Assembly (NCBI RefSeq): GCF_900312745.1
Contig: NZ_OMPD01000014.1
Coordinates: forward strand, 558,001 to 622,000
Length of the DNA stretch: 64,000 bases
Origin: Aquimarina sp. AU58
GTDB lineage: Bacteria > Bacteroidota > Bacteroidia > Flavobacteriales > Flavobacteriaceae
Direction of reading: 5' to 3'
Part shown: piece by piece, positions 1-9,900 of the stretch
How the letters are laid out: the number at the start of each line of letters is the position of its first letter
How positions within the stretch are numbered: the first letter of the stretch is position 1
The notes under the pieces: generated by a model
Databases searched by the model: none
Seen by the model: the letters and a program-made list of their open reading frames with translations, nothing else
Told to the model about the DNA's origin: nothing
Made by a program: the position numbers and the translations under genes

Positions 1-1986
1 GTTACAGATGAAGAACTTGTTGAAGACGCTCTGGAAATGGATGAAATGGTCATTGCCGATATGAGTGAAATTAAAAAAAGTGAAGAAAGAATCCGTTTCA
101 AACGTGCAGACTTAAGTGAACTGGTTCCTTTAATGGAGGAAATCAATACTATTTTAGATAAACCGGAGTATAAAAGTCACCTAGAATATTATGCAGTGGG
201 AAATGCTCCTCTGGCCTATGAGCAGCAAGCTATAGCTATTAAAGAAGCAGGCCCAATTTATTTAGGACTTTTATTGATAATATCTATCCTGTTATGGTTT
301 TTTATCCGTTCATTTAGTGCGGTGGCCTGGTCGCTTTTAATAGTTATAATAAGTGCTGTCTGGACTGTTGGTTTGGCAGGTTGGTTAGGGGTAGAAGTAA
401 CAGTTTTTCTAATGCTAACAATTATGCTGATCTTAACTGTTGGAGTATGTGATGCTGCACATATATTTTCGGGCTATGTATATTTCAGAAATCAGGGAAA
501 TGATCGAAAAACAGCAATACAAAAAGTTTTTGCATCAACTAATAAAGCAATTGTATTGACGGCATTTACTAATATAATAGGTATGTTGGCTTGTTTTCTG
601 ATTCCAATTCCCCGTATTCAGGTTTTTGGTATTATGTCTGCGGCAGGTGTAGCTTTTGCCTGTATCCTTACCATCTTCTTTTTGCCCCTATTATTAGATG
701 TATGGGCTCCTGGAAGGGAAAATACACAACGAAAAAAGAAATTTAAGTTATCGACAGGTAAGTATCTACCTAATTTTTCCATGTTTTTACAAAAAAGATT
801 AAATAGTGTACCGTCGATAGTGCAAAAGAATCCCATTAGTATTATTGTGTTATTTCTACTAGTGTTAGGAATAAATATTTATGGTGTAACTGTACTTAAA
901 ATAGATACTAATATTGCTAATCAATTTGTCGAAGGTAGCCCTTATAGGGAATCTGCAGATATTATCGACGAGAAAATGATGGGAAGTCTAAATATGGAAA
1001 TTTATCTGGACTTATCTAAAGCAAACGCATTTGAAAATCCATTTGTCCTGAATACAATTGATAAACTGCAACGCAAGTTAGAAACCAAATATAATGATGT
1101 AGTTGTTAGGACATCATCTTTGGTAGAAGTTGTAAAAAAGGCTAATAAAACATTGAATGAAGAAAAAGAAGAGATGTATACCATTCCTGACCATCAAAAC
1201 GCTTTATCCCAAACCCTTTTTCTTTTTAACCTGGCAAACCCAGAAGATCGTAGAAAACAAGTTTCTGATAATTATAGTAAATCTCATATTTCTGTGCAAT
1301 TATACAATGTTGGTTCTCTTAAATATCTAAAAGTATACGAAGGCATGCAAAAGGATATTGATGAAGCAGTAACCATGCTCAAACAACAATATCCCGATAC
1401 AAAAGTATCCATAACAGGCGCACTTCCTATGAATATGAGATTTGTACAGGTTATTGCCAGTAATGGATTGCAGGACATTATTATGGTTTTGATTGCGGTA
1501 ACCATAGTCTTGATTTTCGTTTTTGGATCTATACAGGGAGGTTTGATAGCAATTATTCCAAACCTTATCCCATCCATGTTAACTTTAGGATTATTGGGAT
1601 TAACAGGACGTTCTGTAGATATAGATATCCTGTTATTACTTCCGGTGGTAGTTGGTATTTCTGTAGACGATACCGTACATTTTATCAGTCATTATCGTGA
1701 TAAGCTAATGATAGAAGGAGATGTTAAAAAAGCTTTGTATCATACGATAAAAGAAGTTGGTCAAGCAGTTACTTTTACAAGTTTAATTTTAGGATTAGGC
1801 TTTGGGATACTATCCTTTTCGGCGATGGAGGGAACTGCAAATGTTGGAAAATTTGGTTCAATCGCGATTTTTTCAGCTTTGATGTGTGATCTTTTCTTAT
1901 TACCTGCTTTGATCTTGGTTTTTAAACCAAAATTTCAAAAGAAAGGAAAGCCAAAATTTCAAAGAAAAATGGTAGTGCAAAAATAA
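1..1986 (+). CDS. RND/MMPL-family exporter, 5' end cut by window
   Basis: The reading frame is open from base 1, so the N-terminus lies outside the window; the first ATG in view (37) is internal. The visible 661 residues show hydrophobic segments in the MMPL/SSD pattern: a cluster of about five helices, a sixth near 830-890, a soluble extracytoplasmic part (about 900-1460) and a second helix cluster near the C-terminus. The helix with VGVCDAAHIFSGY is mirrored in the second half by VVGISVDDTVHFISHY, which carries the acidic residues expected for proton relay. The family exports lipids and hydrophobic molecules across the inner membrane using proton motive force. The tail carries a short internal repeat (KPKFQKKG then KPKFQRK). 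The next gene is a LolA-like periplasmic protein, a common partner of such exporters. Export of the polyketide made downstream is an inference from position only. Confidence 0.88.
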   Translation, partial: VTDEELVEDALEMDEMVIADMSEIKKSEERIRFKRADLSELVPLMEEINTILDKPEYKSHLEYYAVGNAPLAYEQQAIAIKEAGPIYLGLLLIISILLWFFIRSFSAVAWSLLIVIISAVWTVGLAGWLGVEVTVFLMLTIMLILTVGVCDAAHIFSGYVYFRNQGNDRKTAIQKVFASTNKAIVLTAFTNIIGMLACFLIPIPRIQVFGIMSAAGVAFACILTIFFLPLLLDVWAPGRENTQRKKKFKLSTGKYLPNFSMFLQKRLNSVPSIVQKNPISIIVLFLLVLGINIYGVTVLKIDTNIANQFVEGSPYRESADIIDEKMMGSLNMEIYLDLSKANAFENPFVLNTIDKLQRKLETKYNDVVVRTSSLVEVVKKANKTLNEEKEEMYTIPDHQNALSQTLFLFNLANPEDRRKQVSDNYSKSHISVQLYNVGSLKYLKVYEGMQKDIDEAVTMLKQQYPDTKVSITGALPMNMRFVQVIASNGLQDIIMVLIAVTIVLIFVFGSIQGGLIAIIPNLIPSMLTLGLLGLTGRSVDIDILLLLPVVVGISVDDTVHFISHYRDKLMIEGDVKKALYHTIKEVGQAVTFTSLILGLGFGILSFSAMEGTANVGKFGSIAIFSALMCDLFLLPALILVFKPKFQKKGKPKFQRKMVVQK

Positions 1987-2193
1987 TTCTAAGCAAAGTC
2001 ATAAAAGGTAAAATATCCTCTTCCAATACTTTCGGCAATTACATCGATTTTCCTTTTCCTTATGGCTTTTGCTTAAAGAGGCGAGTGATCAACGACGTCT
2101 CACTTGTATAGTTGTGGTTTAATTATCAGGAACAAAGGTTATTTGACCATATAAATTAGTATTAAAATTTTTTTCAACCTAAATAAATAAATA

Positions 2194-3081
2194 ATGAAAA
2201 AAAAACAGATTGTTTTATTGGTTGTTATGGCCGTTTTGATATCGTCATTTTCAAAAAAGATATTGCCAACTCAGTCAGCAAAAGATATCATGACAAAGGT
2301 GCAAAAGGTAGCTAAAGAATCCTTTAATACATCAGTTCAGAGAATAAAATTGGCTACCTGTAAATACACTGTATCTAATAAAAGGATTGTGTGTACTGAA
2401 GAAGCAAGAAATAAATTGCTGGAAAGTGTTGCAAAAAATTATGGAGAAAACCATCGGGATAGCCGATCAGTTTCTATTATAATTGAACCTAAAAAAGAAC
2501 AGGGAGTAGGTATGTTAACTTATGAATATGGTGAGCTTGGTAAGGATAATGATAGCTGGATCTACTTGCCAGAATTGAGTAAAGTTAAACGTTTGGCATC
2601 AAGCAGTGATAGTAATGATAGTAGCGGAAGTTTTTTCGGATCAGAATTCTCACTTGAAGATATGGAAGACCTGAAAATTGATGAATATAACTACAAAATT
2701 TTAAAGGAAGAAAACTATAAAGGGCGCGAAGTATGGGTTATTGAGTATACTCCCACAATAGAAAGGGCAAAAAAATCAAAGTATAGTAAAACAATATCAT
2801 GGATAGATAAAGAAAGATATATTAGTTTAAAAAAGAACTTATACGTTCGGGGAGATCATTACAAACAATTGACGATGTCAAAGATTGAAAAAATAGATGG
2901 CGTATGGATCGCAAGGCGATTAACGATGAATAATCTTAGCACTCGTACAATAAGTATAATGAATATGATTTCGGTAGCCTTTGATCAAGAAATTTTGGAC
3001 GATTTTTTAACTACAAGGACTTTGGAGGATTTTACGTTTAGAGAACGTAACTTAATCAAACTTCGCAATAATTTGAAATAG
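2194..3081 (+). CDS. LolA-like outer-membrane lipoprotein-sorting family protein
   Basis: This 295-residue protein begins with a lysine-rich start and a hydrophobic stretch (LLVVMAVLISSF) that reads as a signal peptide, so it should act in the periplasm. The body resembles the uncharacterised outer-membrane lipoprotein-sorting family often encoded beside MMPL exporters: a beta-rich sequence with SWIYLPELSKVKRL, then GSFFGSEFSLEDM, then a KGREVWVIEYTP strand. Members fold as an open beta-barrel that holds a lipid or acyl chain. It lies 207 bases after the exporter gene. The start at 2194 follows AAATAAATAAATA with no Shine-Dalgarno, as is usual in Bacteroidota. A role in carrying a hydrophobic product from the exporter to the outer membrane is inferred from family and neighbours; the cargo is unknown. 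Confidence 0.8.
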   Translation: MKKKQIVLLVVMAVLISSFSKKILPTQSAKDIMTKVQKVAKESFNTSVQRIKLATCKYTVSNKRIVCTEEARNKLLESVAKNYGENHRDSRSVSIIIEPKKEQGVGMLTYEYGELGKDNDSWIYLPELSKVKRLASSSDSNDSSGSFFGSEFSLEDMEDLKIDEYNYKILKEENYKGREVWVIEYTPTIERAKKSKYSKTISWIDKERYISLKKNLYVRGDHYKQLTMSKIEKIDGVWIARRLTMNNLSTRTISIMNMISVAFDQEILDDFLTTRTLEDFTFRERNLIKLRNNLK

Positions 3082-3176
3082 GATATAATTATTCGATACA
3101 CAAAAAAGCTTCACAAAAGAAACGATCGTAAACTTTAGAATGTAGGGTGAGATCGCCAAACCATTTGGTGTAAAAG

Positions 3177-3263
3177 TTTGATAATCATAAGTGAAATGGG
3201 TATCAATAATAGATAATTATCATTGTGCAGAATCATGATTTATCAACATTTTATAGTTATCAA
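3177..3263 (+). promoter_or_regulatory. Candidate operator: paired palindromes and TATCAA repeats
   Basis: The 223-base gap before the GMC gene contains two perfect 10-base palindromes, GATAATTATC (3212-3221) and AATCATGATT (3231-3240), with centres 19 bases apart, close to two helical turns. TATCAA occurs three times in the stretch (near 3201, 3241 and 3258) and in reverse once (TTGATA near 3177). No convincing flavobacterial -33/-7 promoter could be placed. AT-rich DNA makes such motifs fairly likely by chance, so this is only a candidate binding site. Confidence 0.25.
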
Positions 3264-3304
3264 TTCACTACAAACTCACAGAAACTTTATAAGGAATAGT
3301 ACAT

Positions 3305-4570
3305 ATGAAATATTCAAACAATGAGGAGCATTTTGATGCTATTGTCGTAGGTTCAGGAACTTGCGGTGCTACAATTGCAAAAGAGTTAAGCAAACAAAAT
3401 AAAAAAGTCTTAATCTTGGAACGAGGAGGCAATGCACCTCTTAAAGAATCCATTATGGGATATGCCAAAATTTCTAACGAAGTACGTGTTGCAGATAAAC
3501 TGAAAGATTTAAGAGCTTTTACTACCGGAGGCACAACAGCTATGTATCTTGCTGTAGCAGACCTGCCACCCATAGAAACTTTCAAGAATTTAGGAATTGA
3601 TCTTACAGAAGATCTCGAACAAGTACGTAAAGAATTACCAGTCGCCGAGATTTCGGATGGATTTATTGGTAGTCAGGCAAAAAGATTGGGTGAGAGTGCC
3701 ATAGAATTAGGTTACAACTGGAAAAAGAAATTGATGTTGGTAGATCAGTCAAAATTCAATCATAAAAATTATTATGAAGTAAAATGGAAAGCCAGAACCT
3801 ATGTAGAAGATGCGATTAGAAATGGAGCAGTTTTGGTTAACCAGGCCATTGTTTCTAAGGCAATTCTTGATCATAAAAAGGCTATTGGTGTTGAGTACCA
3901 AATTGGCCGAAAAAAGAAGGTGTTTAAAGCATATGGAGAAAAAATAATTCTCGCTGCAGGTTCACTGGCTTCTCCTATTATTCTTAAAAATAGTGGAGTC
4001 AAAAATGTAGTGAATCAAGGTTTTTACATCAATCCAAGTATTGGTCTTATAGGAAAGGTTCCGGACCTTTCATCTGCAGAAAACTTTTGCGGTTGTATGG
4101 GAGCAAAGCTAGATAATGATATCGAATTGATGGATGCTAATTTTCATCGCTTCCTATTCAATGTAGGGATGCTCGTCTCTGGTAAACCTTTACGCATAGC
4201 CTCATATCCAAAACATATTGGGATAACAGTTAAGGTCAAAGAACCCGTTGGAGGTAGACTTACCGAAAGTGGAAAGTATCATAAGGAGCTGACAAGTAAT
4301 GATCACCAGAAATTAGAGAAAGGAATGGAAGCAGCTAATGAAATATTAAAAAATGCCGGAGCCAGAAAAATCTTTAAAACCGACCTTATATCTGGAGGAG
4401 CTCTGGGAACCATAAAAATAAAAGAGCATATCGATGAGAAACTTCAGACAGAGTATAGCAATTTGTACGTCTGTGATGGCTCTGTACTACCCGAAAACGA
4501 AAGAATAACACCAACTCTTACGCTTGTTTGTCTGGCCAAATACCTAGCCAGAAACTTGATAGCTTCTTAA
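3305..4570 (+). CDS. GMC-type FAD oxidoreductase-like protein
   Basis: This 421-residue protein opens with a Rossmann FAD-binding motif (VVGSGTCGATIAKELS) followed about 25 residues later by LERGG, the acidic end of the ADP-ribose site. TTGGTTAMYLAVA matches the GMC family's second flavin segment. IILAAGSLASPIILKNSG and the C-terminal NLYVCDGSVLP...TPTLTLVCLAKYLARNL are typical of GMC proteins. It is shorter than most members (usually 500 or more). The usual C-terminal HPxGT motif reads SGGALGT, so the catalytic histidine seems missing, and the usual NPTLT reads TPTLT. It may bind FAD but oxidise poorly, or use other residues. The ATG at 3305 has an AAGGA nine bases upstream, unusual here. 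The substrate is unknown; tailoring of the polyketide is a guess from position. Confidence 0.78.
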   Translation: MKYSNNEEHFDAIVVGSGTCGATIAKELSKQNKKVLILERGGNAPLKESIMGYAKISNEVRVADKLKDLRAFTTGGTTAMYLAVADLPPIETFKNLGIDLTEDLEQVRKELPVAEISDGFIGSQAKRLGESAIELGYNWKKKLMLVDQSKFNHKNYYEVKWKARTYVEDAIRNGAVLVNQAIVSKAILDHKKAIGVEYQIGRKKKVFKAYGEKIILAAGSLASPIILKNSGVKNVVNQGFYINPSIGLIGKVPDLSSAENFCGCMGAKLDNDIELMDANFHRFLFNVGMLVSGKPLRIASYPKHIGITVKVKEPVGGRLTESGKYHKELTSNDHQKLEKGMEAANEILKNAGARKIFKTDLISGGALGTIKIKEHIDEKLQTEYSNLYVCDGSVLPENERITPTLTLVCLAKYLARNLIAS

Positions 4571-4651
4571 AAAAATAAGTAACCAACTAAACAATCTCAA
4601 AACTAGCAAAAGCTAACGGTTTTGAATTATAACACAAAAACAATAAATATT

Positions 4652-5482
4652 ATGGAACATTCTGAAAAAAATAAGACCAACGGTTTTTTATTGGCCTTAA
4701 CACTTTTAAGTATTGCGGTAGGAGTTGCTGCTCCTTTTGTATGGAATAGATTTATAGATGGACAATTAGGGGGTATAACCTTAATTTTGGTTGAAGTACT
4801 ATTACTAATATTTATTTTGGTCTCAGCTCATTCTCTATGGAAAAATTCGGGCTCTGGCCAATGGAAAATGAAATCAGATAAGAAAGGAATGGTAGTGTAT
4901 ACCTTAAAAGTTCCGGGAGAAACTTGGTTAAAAATTAAAATAGTAGGAAGACTTAGAGCCAGATTAGCTAGCATTTTAACGCTTATGCGAAACCCTGATG
5001 CTGCAAAAGATGTTGGTATGTTTGATTCATACTATATAAACGGATCAGACCCAAACTTGGTTGGATCTGATCCAAAACTAGTGTATTATACCTTTAAACA
5101 GAAGCTTTTTCCTCCTTTCAAACATAGAGAATTTGTGGTTAAATCAGAGTTTTCACAAGACCCTGTTAGTAAAGAAATGAAGTTTAATTTTGTAGCTGCT
5201 CCAGATAAACTACCTGTTAATAAGCGCTGTCATCGGGTGACAAAAATGCATAATAGATGGCGATACACTCCTTTAAAGAATGGAGAAGTAGAATATGAAT
5301 TTGTATACGATGCAGTTGACCCAGGAGGATACTTTCCTTATGCATTGGCAAACTGGTTAATCCCTAGTATGCTGCCTTATGCATTTGCAAAAATGCCCAA
5401 AATATTAGATAAAGAAAAATACCGTAATGCTGAAGTAGATTATGTTCGGGAAGTTGACCAACCTGAAGAAATGATGATATAA
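4652..5482 (+). CDS. Membrane-anchored START/SRPBCC-domain protein
   Basis: The protein is 276 residues from the ATG at 4652; a TTG ten codons upstream is a less likely start. Two hydrophobic segments near the N-terminus (LLALTLLSIAVGVAAPFVW and LILVEVLLLIFILVSAHSLW) should form a membrane hairpin. The rest resembles a START domain: a VYTLKVPGETWLKIKI strand, YYTFKQKLFPPFKHREFVV and a C-terminal helix near GGYFPYALANWLIPSMLPYA. START domains hold lipids or other hydrophobic ligands in a deep cavity. The gene starts 81 bases after the GMC gene and ends 170 bases before the PKS. Binding or transfer of a lipophilic metabolite fits its position beside the exporter and LolA-like genes, but the ligand cannot be read from sequence. 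Confidence 0.72.
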   Translation: MEHSEKNKTNGFLLALTLLSIAVGVAAPFVWNRFIDGQLGGITLILVEVLLLIFILVSAHSLWKNSGSGQWKMKSDKKGMVVYTLKVPGETWLKIKIVGRLRARLASILTLMRNPDAAKDVGMFDSYYINGSDPNLVGSDPKLVYYTFKQKLFPPFKHREFVVKSEFSQDPVSKEMKFNFVAAPDKLPVNKRCHRVTKMHNRWRYTPLKNGEVEYEFVYDAVDPGGYFPYALANWLIPSMLPYAFAKMPKILDKEKYRNAEVDYVREVDQPEEMMI

Positions 5483-5652
5483 AAATCGGATATAACTTCT
5501 TTATTTAATTTCTTGCTACAGTAGATTATACGTTAGAGAAAATTTTTAAAAGAGGTACATTATATCTACACCCACCCATTTAGATTTCAAATTATATTCA
5601 ATTAACCAAGGCTGTAAAAAATTTGGCATAGAAGTTTATTTCCCAATTTTTA

Positions 5653-6960
5653 ATGATTATAAATACAATGAATAAAGTGTCTGAAAATCGAACATATAGT
5701 TTAAACATACCACAAATGTTATGGGATGGACTGTCTGAAAACTGGTTAATGAAAGAACTAGGTGATATACATTGGAAAATGATATCAGAAGGACTGGAAA
5801 CAGAATCAGACAAGTTGATTGATAGTAATGGAAATAGGCTATATGCTAGCTTTGTTCGAATAAAATGGGAATCTAATAATTGCCTGAGTGAATTCAGTGA
5901 AAACGAAGAAATAGAGATTAAAAGCCATCTATCGAAGTATGGTAAAAAGATGTTTTTTAGTAATGGTCAGGTAAGCGGACATAATAAAGACATAAAAACA
6001 GAATTGATGTCCGTTTTTTCTTCTCGAAATTCGGGAAATAACGAGAAACTCGTAAAAGGAACACCTTTAAACGTAGAGCATAAAAATATTCCGGTTCACA
6101 ATAAACTTCCTGAAATCGCAAAAAACTTTTTTAAAGCGAAATCCTGTTTTTTTCAATCCGAAAAAAATGAAGAAGATAACGATATAAAAGAAATAATACT
6201 TAATGATAACTCTTTTAATATCTCTACCGATATAGAACCTTTGTTTCAAAAAAGATATCAAATTGATTCTTATGATGATATCAATGGTGTTGGGCTTTTA
6301 TATTTTGCTTCGTATCCCAAAATAAGTGATAAATGCGAATTGAGTTTTTTTCAGAAAAAATACATTGGAGAGATTGATAATTATAATTGGGCCAAAAATA
6401 GCTCTACCATTGCAAGAGATATACACTATTATGGAAATGCAAATGCAAATGAAGAATTAGTATATAATCTGGAACATTTTTCTTTCCTGGATGAGAACAC
6501 AATCAAGCTAAGCTCTTCTTTAGTAAGGGAAAAGGATGGGATGTTGATAGCAAAGATATTTACAATTAAAAAAATATCAGAACCATTAAACATTGCAAGT
6601 ATTTGGATTAGAGGAGAAAAAGAAGATGAGAAAGAGTCTTTTTCAATACTAAATACACCTAATCTGGAAACTGCTAAATTTTCAGATAATCCCTCAATAT
6701 TTAATCAAAATATTAAAAAGAATAGTGATCTAAGTGAAGAACAATTATGCGAAACTATGGTCAGCTTTTTTTCTGAAATTTTAGAAAACAAAGAGATTAC
6801 CATCCATACAGACTTAAGAAGGTTTGGTGTTGAGTCTATTGTATATACCGAACTTTCAGAACACCTCAATATAGAGTATGGCTTGCAAAGTAATCCAAGT
6901 ACATTTTATGGATTATTTACAGTGAAAGAAATTGCATCTTTTCTACTTTCAGACCATAGT
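5653..6960 (+). other. Loading unit: LnmK-like acyltransferase/decarboxylase domain plus ACP
   Basis: Residues 17-330 contain LWDGLSENWLMKELGDIHW near the start, RLYASFVRIKW further on, and SSTIARDIHYYGNAN in the second half. This is the pattern of the LnmK / Pnap_2097 double-hotdog family. LnmK of leinamycin loads methylmalonyl and decarboxylates it to propionyl-ACP. The ACP that follows carries its phosphopantetheine serine at residue 395 in FGVESI, instead of the usual DS. By family, the starter would be propionyl or, with malonyl, acetyl. The family call is from memory of motifs, so the reaction is an inference. Confidence 0.65.
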
Positions 6961-9900
6961 ATTATATCTGGTTTAAAAGAAGATAACGAAGTTGCAAATA
7001 CTAAGAAAAATCATATAAATTCTGATGATATTGCCATTGTAGGGCTTTCACTAAAGGTACCTGGAGCAAATAATAAAGAAGAATTTTGGGAAAATTTGGT
7101 GAATGGAAATTCTTGTATCACTAATACACCAAAAGAGAGATGGGATTGGCCAGAAAATATAGATATAGATGGTATTCATAAAGGGATCAACTATGGAGGA
7201 TATATAAAAGATGTGGATAAATTTGATGCATCTTTTTTCGAAATATCCCCAAGAGAAGCAAAATTAATAGACCCGCAACAAAGAATTCTTCTCGAGTTAA
7301 CCTGGGAACTAATTGAAAATTCTGGGTGCAAACCTTCATTACTAAAAAATAGTAAAACAGGTGTATTTATAGGAGCTAGTGGGAGTGATTATGAAACGTT
7401 ATTACATAAAAACCCTGAAATTAAAGAGTTTTCGGCTACGGGAACAGCGATGTCAATGCTCTCAAACAGGATTTCATATTTTTATGACTTTGATGGCCCA
7501 AGTTTAACCATTGATACAGCTTGTTCATCATCTTTGGTTGCCATAAATAATGCAGTTGCAGCCATCCAACAGAACCAATGCGAACAAGCCATAGTTGGAG
7601 GCATACATCTCATGTGTGAACCAACAAAGAGTATTGCTTACAAAGAATCCAATATGCTAAGTGTTGATGGTAAATGCTACACTTTTGATGACAGGGCTAA
7701 TGGGTATGTACGTGGTGAAGGAGCAGTACTACTTCTTTTAAAACCAATGTCAAAAGCGATAGCCGATAATGATAATGTGCTAGCTTTAATTAAAAGTACA
7801 GCGGTAAATCATGGAGGCTATTCTGGAGGGGTAACTGTACCTAACCCAAACAAACAAAGGCAGCTCATTGAAGAAGCATATACAAAGGCTAATATTGATA
7901 TACAAAATGTATCATATATAGAAACACATGGCACAGGAACCAGCTTGGGGGATCCTATAGAAATTTTAGGTTTGACCAAAGCTTTTCAATCATTACAAGG
8001 TCAAAAAAATAAAAAACACGCACCTTGGTGTGGAATAGGATCAGTAAAAACCAATATTGGTCATTTGGAAGCAGCATCTGGAATTGCCGGACTACTCAAA
8101 GTAATTATGGCTATGAAGCATAATTATTTACCTCCTACTCAAAATTTCAAAAACATAAACAGCAAAATTGAAATAAGAAATAAACCTTTTCATATCCTGG
8201 AAAATGGAACTGAATGGTTAACAGGCAAGGATCAAAAGAGAGTTATTGCAGGAGTAAGTAGTTTTGGAATTGGTGGAGCAAATGCCCATGTAGTTATTGA
8301 ATCCTATGAAAACGATGAGATAGAGAATTCTAAAGCAATCGAAGGACCACATTTATTTATATTATCAGCAAGACGAGAAGAAATACTGAAGAGTTATGTA
8401 AAAAGCATGCTGAATTATATGAGCCAAAACACATCTATGACTCCCTATCAATTGTCATATACCTTGCAAAGTACCAAAGAGGAGATGCAACATAGGTTAG
8501 CTTTTGCATATAATACTATTGAGGATCTCAAAACATATTTGGCAAACTTTCTGAAAGGAACTTTTCAATCTAACATTTATGTAGGTAGTATAAAAAAATC
8601 AAAACTAAACCAGCTAAATAAGGATGAAGTTATCCTAGATAGCTTGGATTTGGAGCACGTAGCCGAACAATGGTGCCTGGGGAAGAATATAAACTGGAGA
8701 AAATTATATCCGATTGGCACTAAAACCCTGGAAGTTCCAACATATCCTTTTGATCACAAAAGAGGATTTTGGGCTTCTTATAAAAAACAACAGGATATTG
8801 TTGAAAAACATCCTGAATTAACTCCGTTAAAACTACAAGAAAAGGATAATACTTTTGGAACTTTAGAAGAACTCCCGATTCCTATACGAGTTTTACACAC
8901 TACAGATGATACTATTATTTCTTCAGATGAAGGTTTTGATAAAGCATCAGTTTCTAAACCTGCTAATATCTCACTCAAGGCACTTAATGCTATTGAGTCT
9001 GAAGATATACACCCGAGAGTAACACCCAAAGCACAGTTTACCCTTGACCATACTGCTGGACATGCATTAGAAGCATCTAATGCTTCAAAGGCGATCTCTT
9101 CTATAAAATTATATGATAGGAGTCAGGGAATTTACAGTCTTGATATTGATACAAAAACAGGCAATACACTTTCTAAAGAATTAATAGAAGAATTGGTGCA
9201 TAGTCTTGATTATGTAAAAAACCTTCCGTTGTTAAAAGTATTGATATTAACAGGCACGGGTGAAACGTTCCTTCAAGGTGATCGGGAGGCTTATAATGAA
9301 TCTATAACTCAAGGGCTTTACCAATCTATAGTGTCTTTTCCTTATCCAATAATAGCAGAGATGCAGGGAGATGCCATGGGATCAGGTTTCTTACTGGGAG
9401 CTTTATGTGATTTTATGGTTTGTAGTGAGGACTCGCGATATGGTTATACAGATGTAACAGTTGGATTGTTTCCTGCTATGGAAGAAGAATCTTTGTTTGG
9501 TGAGCGTTTTGGAGATGTGCTTTCCAGAGATTTTTTATATCGTTTTGGAGTATCGACAGGTGCTTCTTTGAAGAAAAGAGGTTGGAGTGTTCCGATTGTT
9601 ACTTCTAATGAAGTGCACCAATATGTAGAAGATCTAGCCTTATCATTGAGTGAAAAGCCTGTAACTTCTCTTGGCTTATTAAAGCGACATCTTGGTCGTG
9701 ATCTAGAGAAGCAAGTAGCAGGATTAAAGCAGGGAAATACTTTTAAGGCAGAAGGTGAATTTATAGGATCTGATAATGTGGTAACCACTCGATCCAAATA
9801 CATAGAACTGGAGTCCCCTATAGAGGGAGTGCTCACAATCAGGATAGCTACAGGAGATAAAAACTATAAACTAAAAACCCTTATTTCCGGTTTAGAAGAT

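Noticed and set aside
2080..2110. AGTGA...TCACT inverted repeat after the exporter gene as a terminator
   Set aside because: A five-base stem with an 11-base loop and no T-run is too weak to call.
4622..4651. TTG start giving the START-domain protein ten extra residues
   Set aside because: The ATG at 4652 is followed at once by a typical membrane-protein N-terminus, and the extra residues add nothing recognisable.
8778..9836. Antisense open frames inside the PKS genes, for example opposite the crotonase block and its copy near 28754-29821
   Set aside because: They lie opposite strongly conserved domains. The pair in the two blocks look alike only because the sense DNA is duplicated. No start signals or recognisable products.
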